DNA of 64,000 nucleotides, taken from assembly GCF_036010325.1 (NCBI RefSeq), contig NZ_CP108549.1, forward strand, positions 434,001-498,000. Reading direction: 5' to 3'. The position numbers and the translations under genes were made by a program. The stretch comes from Streptomyces sp. NBC_01210. GTDB taxonomy: Bacteria > Actinomycetota > Actinomycetes > Streptomycetales > Streptomycetaceae. Under the pieces are notes generated by a model. The model was not told the DNA's origin and did no database searches. It saw only the letters and a list, made by a program, of their open reading frames with translations. Shown here in pieces: positions 45,298 to 54,342 of the stretch (position 1 is its first letter; each line of letters begins with the position of its first letter).

Positions 45298-45675
45298 ATG
45301 CGCAAAGGGATTACTGCGGCCCTTGCCGCGTCCGCCGCTATGTTCGGCGTCATCGCGTTAGCGCCCACCGCCTCTGCCGAGCCGAACCCGGCCGGCTGCC
45401 CCAAGGGGTACTTCTGTGCCTGGAGCGGGCCGGACCAGACGGGCACCCTGGTTCTGAAAACGGCAGGCAACTGGAGCGGGAGCGTGGCATTCCGGTCCGT
45501 ATTCAACAATGGGTACCGCCTGCCCGGGGCCGACCACGTCGACATGACCTATTGGTACGAAGGAGACGGCACGGTAACCAGTTGCCTTCACTACAACCCG
45601 GGGCCAGGCGAATACAAATGGACTGCCCCCTACACCGAAGTCATCTACGGCGTCAGGTGGCGGGGCGAGTGCTAG
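45298..45675 (+). CDS. Secreted peptidase inhibitor family I36-like protein
   Basis: From ATG 45298, with GGAGAG upstream, the protein is 125 residues with a clear signal peptide (MRKGITAALAASAAMFGVIA, cleavage after ASA). The mature part is small, Cys-containing and beta-rich: GCPKGYFCAWSGPDQTGTLV, SVFNNGYRLPGADHV and a terminal YGVRWRGEC, as in Streptomyces I36 inhibitors and related crystallin-like secreted proteins. Role: probably extracellular metalloprotease or protease inhibition, by family analogy. Monocistronic. Confidence 0.85.
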   Translation: MRKGITAALAASAAMFGVIALAPTASAEPNPAGCPKGYFCAWSGPDQTGTLVLKTAGNWSGSVAFRSVFNNGYRLPGADHVDMTYWYEGDGTVTSCLHYNPGPGEYKWTAPYTEVIYGVRWRGEC

Positions 45676-45873
45676 TGGAGTTCTTCCACACTCCGCGGAG
45701 CCGAGGAAACACATAGCCATATGGCGCGGCGCAGTGCTGGCTGATGCATCGGGCCAACAGAACCCGCGTCCCGAGGAACGTGGGGCGCGGTGGGCGTTGG
45801 ACTCGACTTCCTGCCGCGCCCAACAGCGCGCCGCAGGCGCCCGCACCCTCGCACCGCGCATGACGGTCCTTCC

Positions 45874-46479
45874 CTAATGCGCGGTGGCGTACGGGCGGTC
45901 GCGCCGGGCGTCGTGGAGGACCGAGCCCCACCACAGGAGCTGGTCGAGCAGTACCTTCGCGGCACCATTGGGGCCCTCGGGGTCCCTGAGGATGCCGTCG
46001 GGGCTGAAGAGCTCGTAGTACCGGGGGAAGGCGACATAGTCGCGGACCGTGTGGGCCTGCAACTCACCGAAGACCTGGCGCAGCTGCTCCATCGCCAGGA
46101 TGCCGCCGCTCCCCCCGCTGTAGCCGACGAAACCGACCGCCTTGGCCTGCCACTCGGTGTAGTGCCAGTCGATGGCGGCCTTCAGTGAGGCCGGGAAGCT
46201 GCGGTTGTACTCCGGCGTCACCACGACGATCGCGTCGGCCGCCGCGATCCGCCGGGTGAGGCCCGCCATCTCGGCGGGACGGGCCATGTCGGGCTCGAGC
46301 GCCGGCGGCACGGGCGGCAGCTCGAGCGGCAGGGGCGTATCCGCGAGATCGATCAGGTCCACCGTGAACTGGCCGTGCTGCACGGCCTGCTCGACGAACC
46401 ATCGCGCGACCACTGGGCCGAACCGGCCCTCCCTGACACTGCCGATGATCACCGCGAGGTTGAGGGTCTCACTGGGCAT
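45874..46479 (-). CDS. NADPH-dependent FMN reductase
   Basis: The product is 201 residues from ATG 46479, with GGAGCAC upstream. It has the flavodoxin-like reductase motifs: LAVIIGSVREGRFGPVVARW (FMN phosphate loop), VVVTPEYNRSFPASLKAAID (PEYN motif) and GFVGYSGGSGGILAMEQLRQ. Such enzymes reduce FMN or quinones, or azo compounds, in the cytoplasm. It is divergent from an MmyB-type regulator gene 155 bp away, which probably controls it; regulator and reductase pairs of this kind are frequent in Streptomyces. Confidence 0.9.
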   Translation of the reverse strand: MPSETLNLAVIIGSVREGRFGPVVARWFVEQAVQHGQFTVDLIDLADTPLPLELPPVPPALEPDMARPAEMAGLTRRIAAADAIVVVTPEYNRSFPASLKAAIDWHYTEWQAKAVGFVGYSGGSGGILAMEQLRQVFGELQAHTVRDYVAFPRYYELFSPDGILRDPEGPNGAAKVLLDQLLWWGSVLHDARRDRPYATAH

Positions 46480-46633
46480 GGCTGTGCTCCTTCTCCGCAA
46501 GTCAGTAAGTGACAGGTGACCTCGGTGGTCACGACTCTCAACCTGCCGGGCGGGGCGGAGACCAGGAAGGCCGGGCCGAGGCTGGTAATGGCAGGGCCAC
46601 GATCCCGGCGGCCACGCCTGTTACGTTCGCAAC

Positions 46634-47488
46634 GTGAGCGACAACGAGCTGGGCATGTTCCTGCGTATCCGCCGTGAAGCCGTCACACCCGCCGAGGTGG
46701 GGCTGCCCACTGGGCCCCGCCGCCGTACGCCGGGCCTGCGCCGGGCCGAGCTGGCCACGCTCGCCGGAGTCAGCGTCGAATACGTGACACGGCTCGAGCA
46801 GGGACGCGACCGCCGCCCGTCCGCGCAAGTGCTCTCCGCCCTGGCCGACGCGCTACGGCTGACCGCGAGCGAACGCATCCACCTGCACCGCCTCGCCAAG
46901 GGGGCCGAGGGCGGCTTCACTTGCATGGGCGGCGCGACACCGGCCCGCGAGGTGCGCCCCACCGTGCGGGCGCTGCTCGACCGCCTTGAGCCCGCCCCCG
47001 CCGTGCTGATCAACCGGCTGAGCGAAATTCTCGCCTGCACCGCAGGTTACGAGCGGCTGGCAGGACCGATGGGTCTGCTGGACGGCAGACCGCCGAACCT
47101 CGCCCGCTTCGTGTTCACCGACGACCGGGCGCGTACCGCCTACCCCGACTGGGACCGCATCGCCGACGAACAAGTCGCCGCCCTCAAGCAAGGGCCGTTC
47201 CGGGCGGATCGGCATGTCGCGGCGCTCGCGGACGAGTTGACCGTTACCGCCGGGGCGACTTTCGCCGAGCGCGTGGACACCCTGCCCGGCCTTCCGAAGT
47301 CCAGCGGCGTAGCACGGCTGATCCACCCCGAGGTGGGCGAGCTGCGCCTGGCGTACGAAACCCTCGAACTGCCCGCAGACGACGACCAGCGCCTCATCGT
47401 CCACCTCCCCGCCGACGACGCCACATCCGTCGCACTCGACCGCCTCACCGGCCGCCTGCCGGGCGCGCTGCGCGCAGTTTCCGGCTGA
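46634..47488 (+). CDS. MmyB-like XRE-family transcriptional regulator
   Basis: The 284-residue protein has an N-terminal Cro/C1 helix-turn-helix: FLRIRREAVTPAEVGLPTGP, RRRTPGLRRAELATLAGVSV and EYVTRLEQGRDRRPSAQVLS. The C-terminal domain, from VRALLDRLEPAPAVLINRLS, is the MmyB ligand-binding (PAS-like) domain, which binds fatty acids in the type member. It ends with the usual LHLPADDATSVALDRL-like strand (IVHLPADDA). It lies divergent to the FMN reductase gene, which is likely its target. ATG 46634 without a strong ribosome site. Confidence 0.9.
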   Translation: MSDNELGMFLRIRREAVTPAEVGLPTGPRRRTPGLRRAELATLAGVSVEYVTRLEQGRDRRPSAQVLSALADALRLTASERIHLHRLAKGAEGGFTCMGGATPAREVRPTVRALLDRLEPAPAVLINRLSEILACTAGYERLAGPMGLLDGRPPNLARFVFTDDRARTAYPDWDRIADEQVAALKQGPFRADRHVAALADELTVTAGATFAERVDTLPGLPKSSGVARLIHPEVGELRLAYETLELPADDDQRLIVHLPADDATSVALDRLTGRLPGALRAVSG

Positions 47489-48514
47489 CGCGGGCCGCGA
47501 GGCACGCGAGGCACGGCTACGGGGCCCTGTTGACAGCAGGGCTGCCGTCCGGCTCGGTATTCAAACCCTGACCATCCGCTGCCGATGAACACGCGACCGT
47601 CACGCGGAAAGCGCGATCCGCGCGACGTCGTGGATACGACGCTGCGCGCACTCACCCGCAGCACGTCGTCAGTGATCGACGGGCGAGCCAACGCGCTGAC
47701 CCCGTTGATCTTCGGCAGGCTGCTGCCCCAGTTCTCCGCGCTCATTGCCAAAAGGGGGTTGCGCAGGTCTGGAGGCCGACCCCGAGACTGGTCAACTCTG
47801 GCACCGGCACGCGAGCATGGGTCGGTCCGGACAAGACTCCGTGTCGTGCCGTCAGGTCGCCTGAGCCCCCCGCATACGGCGTCTTCCGGAACGGTGACCG
47901 TGACCTCAACCACCGGTTCCAGCAGCTCCATCACGCTGACGCGCAGGGGCCTCCCGACGCGCAAGCCGGCCGGCTGACTGGAATGGGTGGCTCCATCGGT
48001 CAGTGTGCCGAAGTCCGGCGCGGGGAGGACCGGTGTCAGAACCGGCATGGGGTCGTCACACCTAGTAGTGATCGATCAGGCCGTACTCGTCCGTGGCCTT
48101 GGTTCACACCCCACAGCCCTGGCGGTTCTGGTGGCCGCGTCCGATGCGGCGATCCTCACCTGTTTCTCGGCCCTCCCGGTCCCTCTTCCCCGGTGGCACA
48201 TGCCCCAGCGGTCGCCGCGTCCGGGCTCGCGGGTTGTCCATTCCTCGAGATTGGGGCCGACATTTGAGATAAGTACGGAAATATGCAATCCCTGTAGCCA
48301 CGTGTGCCGAATAACAAGTGAGACATCCGTCTGTGGCTCGCGTCGAGCATGCACGGAACCGTATTGGGGAGCCTCCCGACCGGCTCACCGTCCGCGCCCG
48401 GAAGGCTACCCGCCGTACGGTCACACGCTCTGACCCTGCCGGGCTGCAGCGCCGGGGCCCGGAACATGGGCCCGTGGCGGCCGGTGGCGGCCGCAACTTC
48501 TCCAGGGAGCTCAC
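47489..48514. other. One-kb gap before the Dap-type cluster
   Basis: No adenylation domain, transporter or regulator is recognisable here on either strand; the ORFs present have weak codon bias. The cluster promoter should lie in the last part of the gap. No IdeR/DmdR-type iron box was seen. Confidence 0.5.
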
Positions 48515-51031
48515 ATGGTCGGAAAACCGGTCGAGGCATTGACCTCCGGCCAGGAGGAGTCCCCACCCCTTCGGGGCGGGTATGACGAACCGGCCGCTGA
48601 TACCGAGAGGATCCTCGCCGAGGTGCTGGCTGACGTCGTGTGCGTCGGACAGGTGTCGGTCGACAGTCACTTCTTCGACGAACTGGGCGCCGACTCGTTG
48701 GTGATGGCGCATTTCTGCGCGCGAGTGAGGAAGCGCGCGGACCTGCCGTCGGTATCGATGAAGGACGTCTACCGGCATCCGACGATCAGGAGTCTGGCGA
48801 CGGCGCTGGCGGACTCGGCGCCCGCCTCCCCGGTCGAGCCGTCGGACTCGGTGTCAGCGGCCCCGGCGGGGATGCCCCAGTACGTTTTGTGCGGCGCGCT
48901 GCAGCTCCTGACTTTCCTCGGATACTCCTGCGTCCTCGCGCTCGTCACCGCTCGGGGCTACGAGTGGATCTCCGCCGGGGCGGGCGTGATCGACGTCTAT
49001 CTGCGATCGATCATGTTCGGCGCTGCAGGCCTTCTGGTTCTGTGTGTCCTTCCGATCCTGGTGAAATGGACCCTCATCGGTCGGTGGAAGCCCCGAGAGA
49101 TCCGCATCTGGAGCCTGGGGTACGTCCGCTTCTGGATCGTCAAGACGCTGGTCCGGTCGGACCCGCTGGTCCTGTTCATTGGTTCGCCGATCTACGCGCT
49201 CTATCTCAAGGCGCTGGGCGCGAGAATCGGGCGGGGCGTCGCGGTCTTCTCCCGGAATATGCCCGTGTGCACCGATCTGCTCGTCATCGGCGACGGCACA
49301 GTCATCCGCAAGGACTCGTTCTTCAACTGCTACCGGGCTCGCGCCGGCGTGATCCAGGTGGGCCCGGTCAACCTCGGGAAGGACGTGGTCGTCAGCGAGG
49401 CCACCGTGCTCGACATCGAGACCTCGCTGGGCAACGGCGCTCAGCTCGGCCATGCCTCCTCCCTGCACAGTGGTCAGGCGGTGCCTGACGGCGAGCACTG
49501 GCACGGGTCACCGGCGCAGCCCACGCAGGTGGAGTACCAGGTGGTGAGCCCGGCCGGCTGCGGTGCTCTGAGAAGGGCGACCCACAGCGTCCTGCAGCTT
49601 GTGGCCGTGTTGCTCCTGTACGTGCCGCTGGCGGTCGGCGGCGCGGGCATGCTGCTCGCACTGGCCCCGCAGCTCCGCGCGGTCCTGGAACCGGGGCCCG
49701 CGGTCCTCACGAACTGGACGTTCTTCCTCGACACCCTGGCGGCCTCCGCCGTGCTCTTTTTCGGCGCCGTGCCCCTACTTCTTCTCGTCCTGGCCACTGT
49801 CCCCCGCCTGCTCGCCCGGGCCATCACACCTGGCAGGGTCTATCCCCTGTACGGCTTCCACTACGGGGTGCACCGGGCGATCGCGTTCGTGACCAACAGG
49901 AGGTTCCTGACGCGCCTGTTCGGCGACAGCTCCTGCATCGTCCACTACCTGCGTTTCCTCGGGTACGACCTCTCCAGGATCGAGCAGACCGGGTCGAACT
50001 TCGGTACGGAGGTGAGGCACGAAACCCCGTACCTGAGTTCCGTCGGGAGCGGAACGATGGTCGCCGACGGCCTGTCGATCATCAACGCCGACTTCTCGAG
50101 CACCTCATTTCGCGTGTCCCGGGCGTCGATCGGAGCGCGCAACTTCCTCGGCAACAGGATCGCCTACCCCTCGCGGGGCAGGACGGGCGACAACTGCCTT
50201 CTCGCCACGAAGGTCATGGTCCCTGTCGACGGGGAGATCCGGGAGGGCGTCGGTCTTCTCGGCTCGCCCAGCTTCGAGATTCCGCGATCGGTGCAGCGGG
50301 ACAGCACGTTCGACGGGTTGAAGAGCGGCGAGAAGCTGCGCAGCCGCCTCGCATCCAAGAACAGACACAATGCCGCCACCATGGGGCTGTTCCTGCTGGT
50401 GGGATGGATCCATTTGTTCGGTGTCACCCTGCTCCTCTCGGGCGCGGCGGACCTCTACGCCTCGTTTGGTGCGTCGGTGATCGCACTGGCCTACGTCCTC
50501 GTACTTCCGTTCACTGCCGTGTACTTCGTGCTGGTCGAACGTGCCGTCACGGCGTTCCACCCCCTGGGTCCGCTTTTCTGCTCGATCTACGACCTCCGCT
50601 TCTGGCGGCGTGAGCGCTTCTGGAAGGTGCCGTCGGAGACATATCTGCGGATCTTCAACGGCACCCCTTTCAAGAATGTGATCTGGCGGCTGCTGGGTGT
50701 CCAGCTCGGTCGCAGGGTCTTCGACGACGGCTGCTATCTGACGGAGCGGACGATGGTCGCCATCGGGGACGGCTGCACGCTCAACGCGGGGAGCGTCATC
50801 CAGTGCCACTCGCAGGAGGACGGCACTTTCAAGTCCGACCGCAGCACGATCGGCTCCGGCTGCACCCTCGGGGTCGGTGCTTTCGTCCACTACGGCGTGA
50901 CGATCGGCAACGGCGCTGTGCTCGCCCCCGACTCCTTCCTCATGAAGGGCGAGGTCGTCCCGGAGCACGCGCGGTGGGGCGGCAATCCGGCCCGGCAGAT
51001 CCGCCGGAACAACGGCGAGGAGTGGAAGTAG
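48515..51031 (+). CDS. Carrier protein fused to Pls/PosA-type membrane terminal domain
   Basis: The 838-residue protein starts at ATG 48515 with AGGGAG five bases upstream. Residues 25-100 are a peptidyl carrier domain with phosphopantetheine Ser61 in FFDELGADSLVMAHF. The remainder is the NRPS terminal domain known from epsilon-polylysine synthetase-like enzymes. It has six predicted membrane segments in three pairs (about 125-190, 360-430 and 620-680), between which lie left-handed beta-helix (hexapeptide) stretches such as NLGKDVVVSEATVLDIETSL and IGSGCTLGVGAFVHYGVTIG. Pls proteins normally carry their own adenylation domain before the carrier. Here none is present, so loading must come from the next gene. 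Membrane-bound. Confidence 0.88.
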   Translation: MVGKPVEALTSGQEESPPLRGGYDEPAADTERILAEVLADVVCVGQVSVDSHFFDELGADSLVMAHFCARVRKRADLPSVSMKDVYRHPTIRSLATALADSAPASPVEPSDSVSAAPAGMPQYVLCGALQLLTFLGYSCVLALVTARGYEWISAGAGVIDVYLRSIMFGAAGLLVLCVLPILVKWTLIGRWKPREIRIWSLGYVRFWIVKTLVRSDPLVLFIGSPIYALYLKALGARIGRGVAVFSRNMPVCTDLLVIGDGTVIRKDSFFNCYRARAGVIQVGPVNLGKDVVVSEATVLDIETSLGNGAQLGHASSLHSGQAVPDGEHWHGSPAQPTQVEYQVVSPAGCGALRRATHSVLQLVAVLLLYVPLAVGGAGMLLALAPQLRAVLEPGPAVLTNWTFFLDTLAASAVLFFGAVPLLLLVLATVPRLLARAITPGRVYPLYGFHYGVHRAIAFVTNRRFLTRLFGDSSCIVHYLRFLGYDLSRIEQTGSNFGTEVRHETPYLSSVGSGTMVADGLSIINADFSSTSFRVSRASIGARNFLGNRIAYPSRGRTGDNCLLATKVMVPVDGEIREGVGLLGSPSFEIPRSVQRDSTFDGLKSGEKLRSRLASKNRHNAATMGLFLLVGWIHLFGVTLLLSGAADLYASFGASVIALAYVLVLPFTAVYFVLVERAVTAFHPLGPLFCSIYDLRFWRRERFWKVPSETYLRIFNGTPFKNVIWRLLGVQLGRRVFDDGCYLTERTMVAIGDGCTLNAGSVIQCHSQEDGTFKSDRSTIGSGCTLGVGAFVHYGVTIGNGAVLAPDSFLMKGEVVPEHARWGGNPARQIRRNNGEEWK

Positions 51032-51037
51032 ACCACC

Positions 51038-54000
51038 ATGGGAACGCCCGTGAATGCCAACGTGGAGTTCTGGCGCGGTGTGCTCGTCGCCGGCGGGTTC
51101 ACCACTGTGCCGCGGTGGACGCTCAATCCGGTGCCGGGCGTCGTCGAGTACAAGGCGGCGATCCCGGACGACGTCGTGGGAGCGTTGTGCCGGCTGGCGG
51201 AGGAGCTGGAGGTGCCGCTCGGTTCGGTGCTGCTGGCCGCGCACGCCAAGGTGCTCTCGGCGCTGTCCGGCGAGCAGGAGATCACCACCGGCTACGTCGT
51301 CGCCGAAGCCAGCCAACCGCTGCCGTGTCGGTTGACCACCGCACCCGACTCATGGCGGGCACTGCTGCTGAACTCCCATCGGGTCGCCTCGGAACTGCTG
51401 GCACACAAGGATTTCCCGGTCGGTGATCTGTGGCGCGAACTGGGGCTGACCCAAGCGCCGTTCGAGACCGCGTTCGATCCGACCGGAGGCGGCGGCGATC
51501 TCGCCGAGGACACCGTGCTGGAGGTGGGATTCCCCCGCCGCGGCGACCAACTCGTGCTGCGGCTGCGCTTCCGCACCGACGTGCTGGACGCGGACTGCGC
51601 CGCCAGGATCGCCGGCTACCACCTCACCGCACTCGGCCTGATCGCCGCCGACCCCGATGCCGGGCACGGGCGGCAGAGCCTGCTGTCCGACGAGGAACTC
51701 CGCTTCCAGCTCGAGGGGCTGGCCGGACCGCGCCGGGAGTTGCCGGACCGCCGGGTGCACGAGCTGTTCGAGGAGCGGGTGCGGGCGCATCCGGACGCCG
51801 TCGCAGCCGTGCACGGCGAGAGGCAGTGGACCTACCGGGAACTCAACGCCCGGGCGAACCGGCTGGCACACGCCCTGCAGGCCCGCGGCCTTGCCCGCGA
51901 GGGCGTCGTGGCGGTGGTGACCGAGCGCAACCTCAACTGGCTGGCCGCCGTCCTCGCGGTCTTCAAGGCCGGCGGCGCATACCTTCCCGTCGAGCCGCAT
52001 TTCCCGGCCGGGCGCATCGCGACCACACTGGCCCGCGCCGAATGCGGCCTCGTGCTGACCGAACCCGGCAGCACCACCACCCTCGACCAGGCCCTGACCA
52101 CGCTGCCCGCCATGCAGACGCTGGTCGTCGACACGGCCTACGAAGAAGACCATGCCGACGGTGATCCCGGTATCGCCGTAGCCGCGGACCAGCTCGCCTA
52201 CATCTACTTCACCTCCGGCTCCACGGGCGAGCCGAAGGGGGCGATGTGTGAGCACGCGGGCATGCTCAACCACCTCTACGCCAAGATCGACGATCTGGGG
52301 ATCGGCGAGGGGCAGGTGGTGGCCCAGACCGCACCCCAGTGCTTCGACATCTCGCTGTGGCAGCTGCTCTCCGCGCTCCTGGTCGGCGGGCGAACCCTGC
52401 TGGTCGAGCAGGAAGTCATCCTGGACGTCCCCCGCTTCCTCGACAAGATCGTCGACGGTGGGGTCGCAGTGCTGCAGGTCGTGCCGTCGTATCTCGATGC
52501 CGTTCTGTCCGATCTCGAACGGCACCCCCGCACGCTGCCCGGTCTGCGGTACGTGTCGGTGACCGGTGAGGCGCTGAAGAAGGAGCTCGCCGAGCGCTGG
52601 TTCACCGCCCAGCCCGGGATCGGACTGGTCAACGCCTACGGGCTGACCGAGACCTCCGACGACACCAACCACGAGGTCATGGACCGGGTGCCGGACCGGA
52701 TCCTGCTCGGCCGCCCGGTCAACAACGTGCACGTCTACGTCGTCGACGAACACCTCACACCCGTACCGCTCGGCGCCCCCGGCGAGATTGTCTTCTCCGG
52801 AGTCTGCGTCGGCCGCGGGTACGTCAACGACCCTGAGCGGACCCGGCTGGCCTTCATGGCGGATCCGCACCGAAAGGGCCAGCGGCTCTACCGGGGCGGC
52901 GACTTCGGCCGCTGGCACCCGGAAGGCAAGCTGGAGTTCCTCGGCCGCCGCGATGCCCAGGTCAAGATCCGCGGCTTCCGGATCGAGATCGGCGAGATCG
53001 AGAACACCCTGCTGCGCCTCCCCAGTGTCCGCGACGGCGCGGTAGTCGTCACCGAACGGACCGGCCGCAGCAAGGACTTGGTGGCCTTCTACTCGGGTCC
53101 GCTCCTGCTGAAGTCCGGTTTCCTACGGGACCGGCTGAGCGGGTCGCTGCCCAAGTACATGGTCCCGTCGGTCTTCCACTGGCGGGACAGCCTGCCCCTG
53201 ACGGCCAATGGCAAGATCGACAGGAGAGCACTGGCCTCACTCGCCGAAGAACTCGACACGGTCGGGGATGCCTACCAGGCACCCAGCACGCCGACCGAAC
53301 AGCGACTCGCCGCCATGTGGGCCAAGGTCCTCGGCATCCCACAGAACCGGATCAGCAGACGGGACCACTTCTTCGACCGCGGCGGCACATCGCTGTCGGC
53401 AGTGCGGCTGGCCATCTCGCTGGACCGAATGGTCTCCCTCAAGGACGTCACCCGTCACCCGGTGCTCGCCGACCTGGCCGAACTGGTCGACGGCCGGTCC
53501 GACCGGAGCTCCGTACTGCAGCCGCTGACGGAAAGTGACGGTGCTCAAGCAGGGGCTTTGGTTGGCTTCCCCTGCGCCGGCGGCGACGCGATGGACTTCC
53601 AGGCGCTGGCCAATGCACTGCGGGGCAGCGGACCAGCGGTCTACGCCGTCGACGTGCGCAATTCCGATACTCCCGGCGGGAGTGAGCCGTTCGCGCCGAT
53701 CGCAGAGGTGGTTGAACAGGTCGTCGCCGAGATCACCGGGCGTGGCCTGACCAGGGTCCTGCTGTGGGGCCACTCCTCGGGTACGGCGTTGGCCGTGGAG
53801 ACGGCCAGGCAGCTGCAGGAGCGCGGGGTGGACGTCCAGCGGGTGTTCCTCGGCGCGCAACTGCTCGGTGACGCCACCGACCGGCGCGCCGCCATCACCG
53901 AGCTGACCGGGCGGAGCAACACCGAGATCGTCACCGAGCTGACCGGGCGGAGCAACGCCGAGATCGCCGCGGCGCTGAGCGCGGACAGCAGCTACACCGG

Positions 54001-54319
54001 GCTCGGTGAGCTGGATGCGCAGCGCGCCGAGCATGTCGGTGCGGCATACCGGCACGACTGTGTGTCCGCGCACCGCTATTTCGCCGATGTCCTTGACACG
54101 CCGCCGGCGGTGAAGCTGTCCGCGCCGGTCACCGTCGTCGTCGCCGCCGACGACCCGAGCACGGCGCAGTTCCCACGCCGGTACCGCGACTGGCAACTCC
54201 TCGCCGAGCACGTCGACCTGCACGAGCTCGCCGACGGCGGCCACTACTTCCTGCGCACCCGTCCGACCGAGGTGGCCAAGGCCGTGCTGAGCGCCGCCGA
54301 GTGGCCGACTTCTTACTGA
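51038..54319 (+). CDS. NRPS: half-condensation, adenylation, thiolation, thioesterase
   Basis: This 1093-residue protein starts 6 bp after the previous stop. Residues 1-205 resemble only the C-terminal half of a condensation domain (EFWRGVLVAGG, EITTGYVVAEA, APFETAFD, FRTDVLDADCAARIAGYHLT), so the HHxxxDG catalytic half is missing. Then come adenylation motifs TYRELNARANRLAHAL, FTSGSTGEPKGAM (about 391), NAYGLTETSDDTNHEV, YRGGDFGRW (about 618) and NGKIDRRAL. A carrier follows with Ser785 (DRGGTSLSA), and a type I thioesterase with Ser913 (WGHSSG) and a late His (DGGHYFL). Substrate is probably diaminopropionate given the neighbours, not proven. Confidence 0.9.
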   Translation: MGTPVNANVEFWRGVLVAGGFTTVPRWTLNPVPGVVEYKAAIPDDVVGALCRLAEELEVPLGSVLLAAHAKVLSALSGEQEITTGYVVAEASQPLPCRLTTAPDSWRALLLNSHRVASELLAHKDFPVGDLWRELGLTQAPFETAFDPTGGGGDLAEDTVLEVGFPRRGDQLVLRLRFRTDVLDADCAARIAGYHLTALGLIAADPDAGHGRQSLLSDEELRFQLEGLAGPRRELPDRRVHELFEERVRAHPDAVAAVHGERQWTYRELNARANRLAHALQARGLAREGVVAVVTERNLNWLAAVLAVFKAGGAYLPVEPHFPAGRIATTLARAECGLVLTEPGSTTTLDQALTTLPAMQTLVVDTAYEEDHADGDPGIAVAADQLAYIYFTSGSTGEPKGAMCEHAGMLNHLYAKIDDLGIGEGQVVAQTAPQCFDISLWQLLSALLVGGRTLLVEQEVILDVPRFLDKIVDGGVAVLQVVPSYLDAVLSDLERHPRTLPGLRYVSVTGEALKKELAERWFTAQPGIGLVNAYGLTETSDDTNHEVMDRVPDRILLGRPVNNVHVYVVDEHLTPVPLGAPGEIVFSGVCVGRGYVNDPERTRLAFMADPHRKGQRLYRGGDFGRWHPEGKLEFLGRRDAQVKIRGFRIEIGEIENTLLRLPSVRDGAVVVTERTGRSKDLVAFYSGPLLLKSGFLRDRLSGSLPKYMVPSVFHWRDSLPLTANGKIDRRALASLAEELDTVGDAYQAPSTPTEQRLAAMWAKVLGIPQNRISRRDHFFDRGGTSLSAVRLAISLDRMVSLKDVTRHPVLADLAELVDGRSDRSSVLQPLTESDGAQAGALVGFPCAGGDAMDFQALANALRGSGPAVYAVDVRNSDTPGGSEPFAPIAEVVEQVVAEITGRGLTRVLLWGHSSGTALAVETARQLQERGVDVQRVFLGAQLLGDATDRRAAITELTGRSNTEIVTELTGRSNAEIAAALSADSSYTGLGELDAQRAEHVGAAYRHDCVSAHRYFADVLDTPPAVKLSAPVTVVVAADDPSTAQFPRRYRDWQLLAEHVDLHELADGGHYFLRTRPTEVAKAVLSAAEWPTSY
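53894..53965 (+). repeat. 36-bp in-frame tandem duplication in the thioesterase
   Basis: Two 12-codon units, each (I/V)TELTGRSN(T/A)EI, are tandem at 53894-53929 and 53930-53965, differing at about three bases. They lie in the lid region between the nucleophile Ser913 and the catalytic His, so the active site is not interrupted but the lid is longer. Confidence 0.85.
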
Positions 54320-54342
54320 GCCGCGACTGAAAGGAAAACGAG

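Noticed and set aside
51350..52918. 522-residue minus-strand ORF
   Set aside because: Antisense to the adenylation domain of the NRPS; shadow of a high-GC gene.
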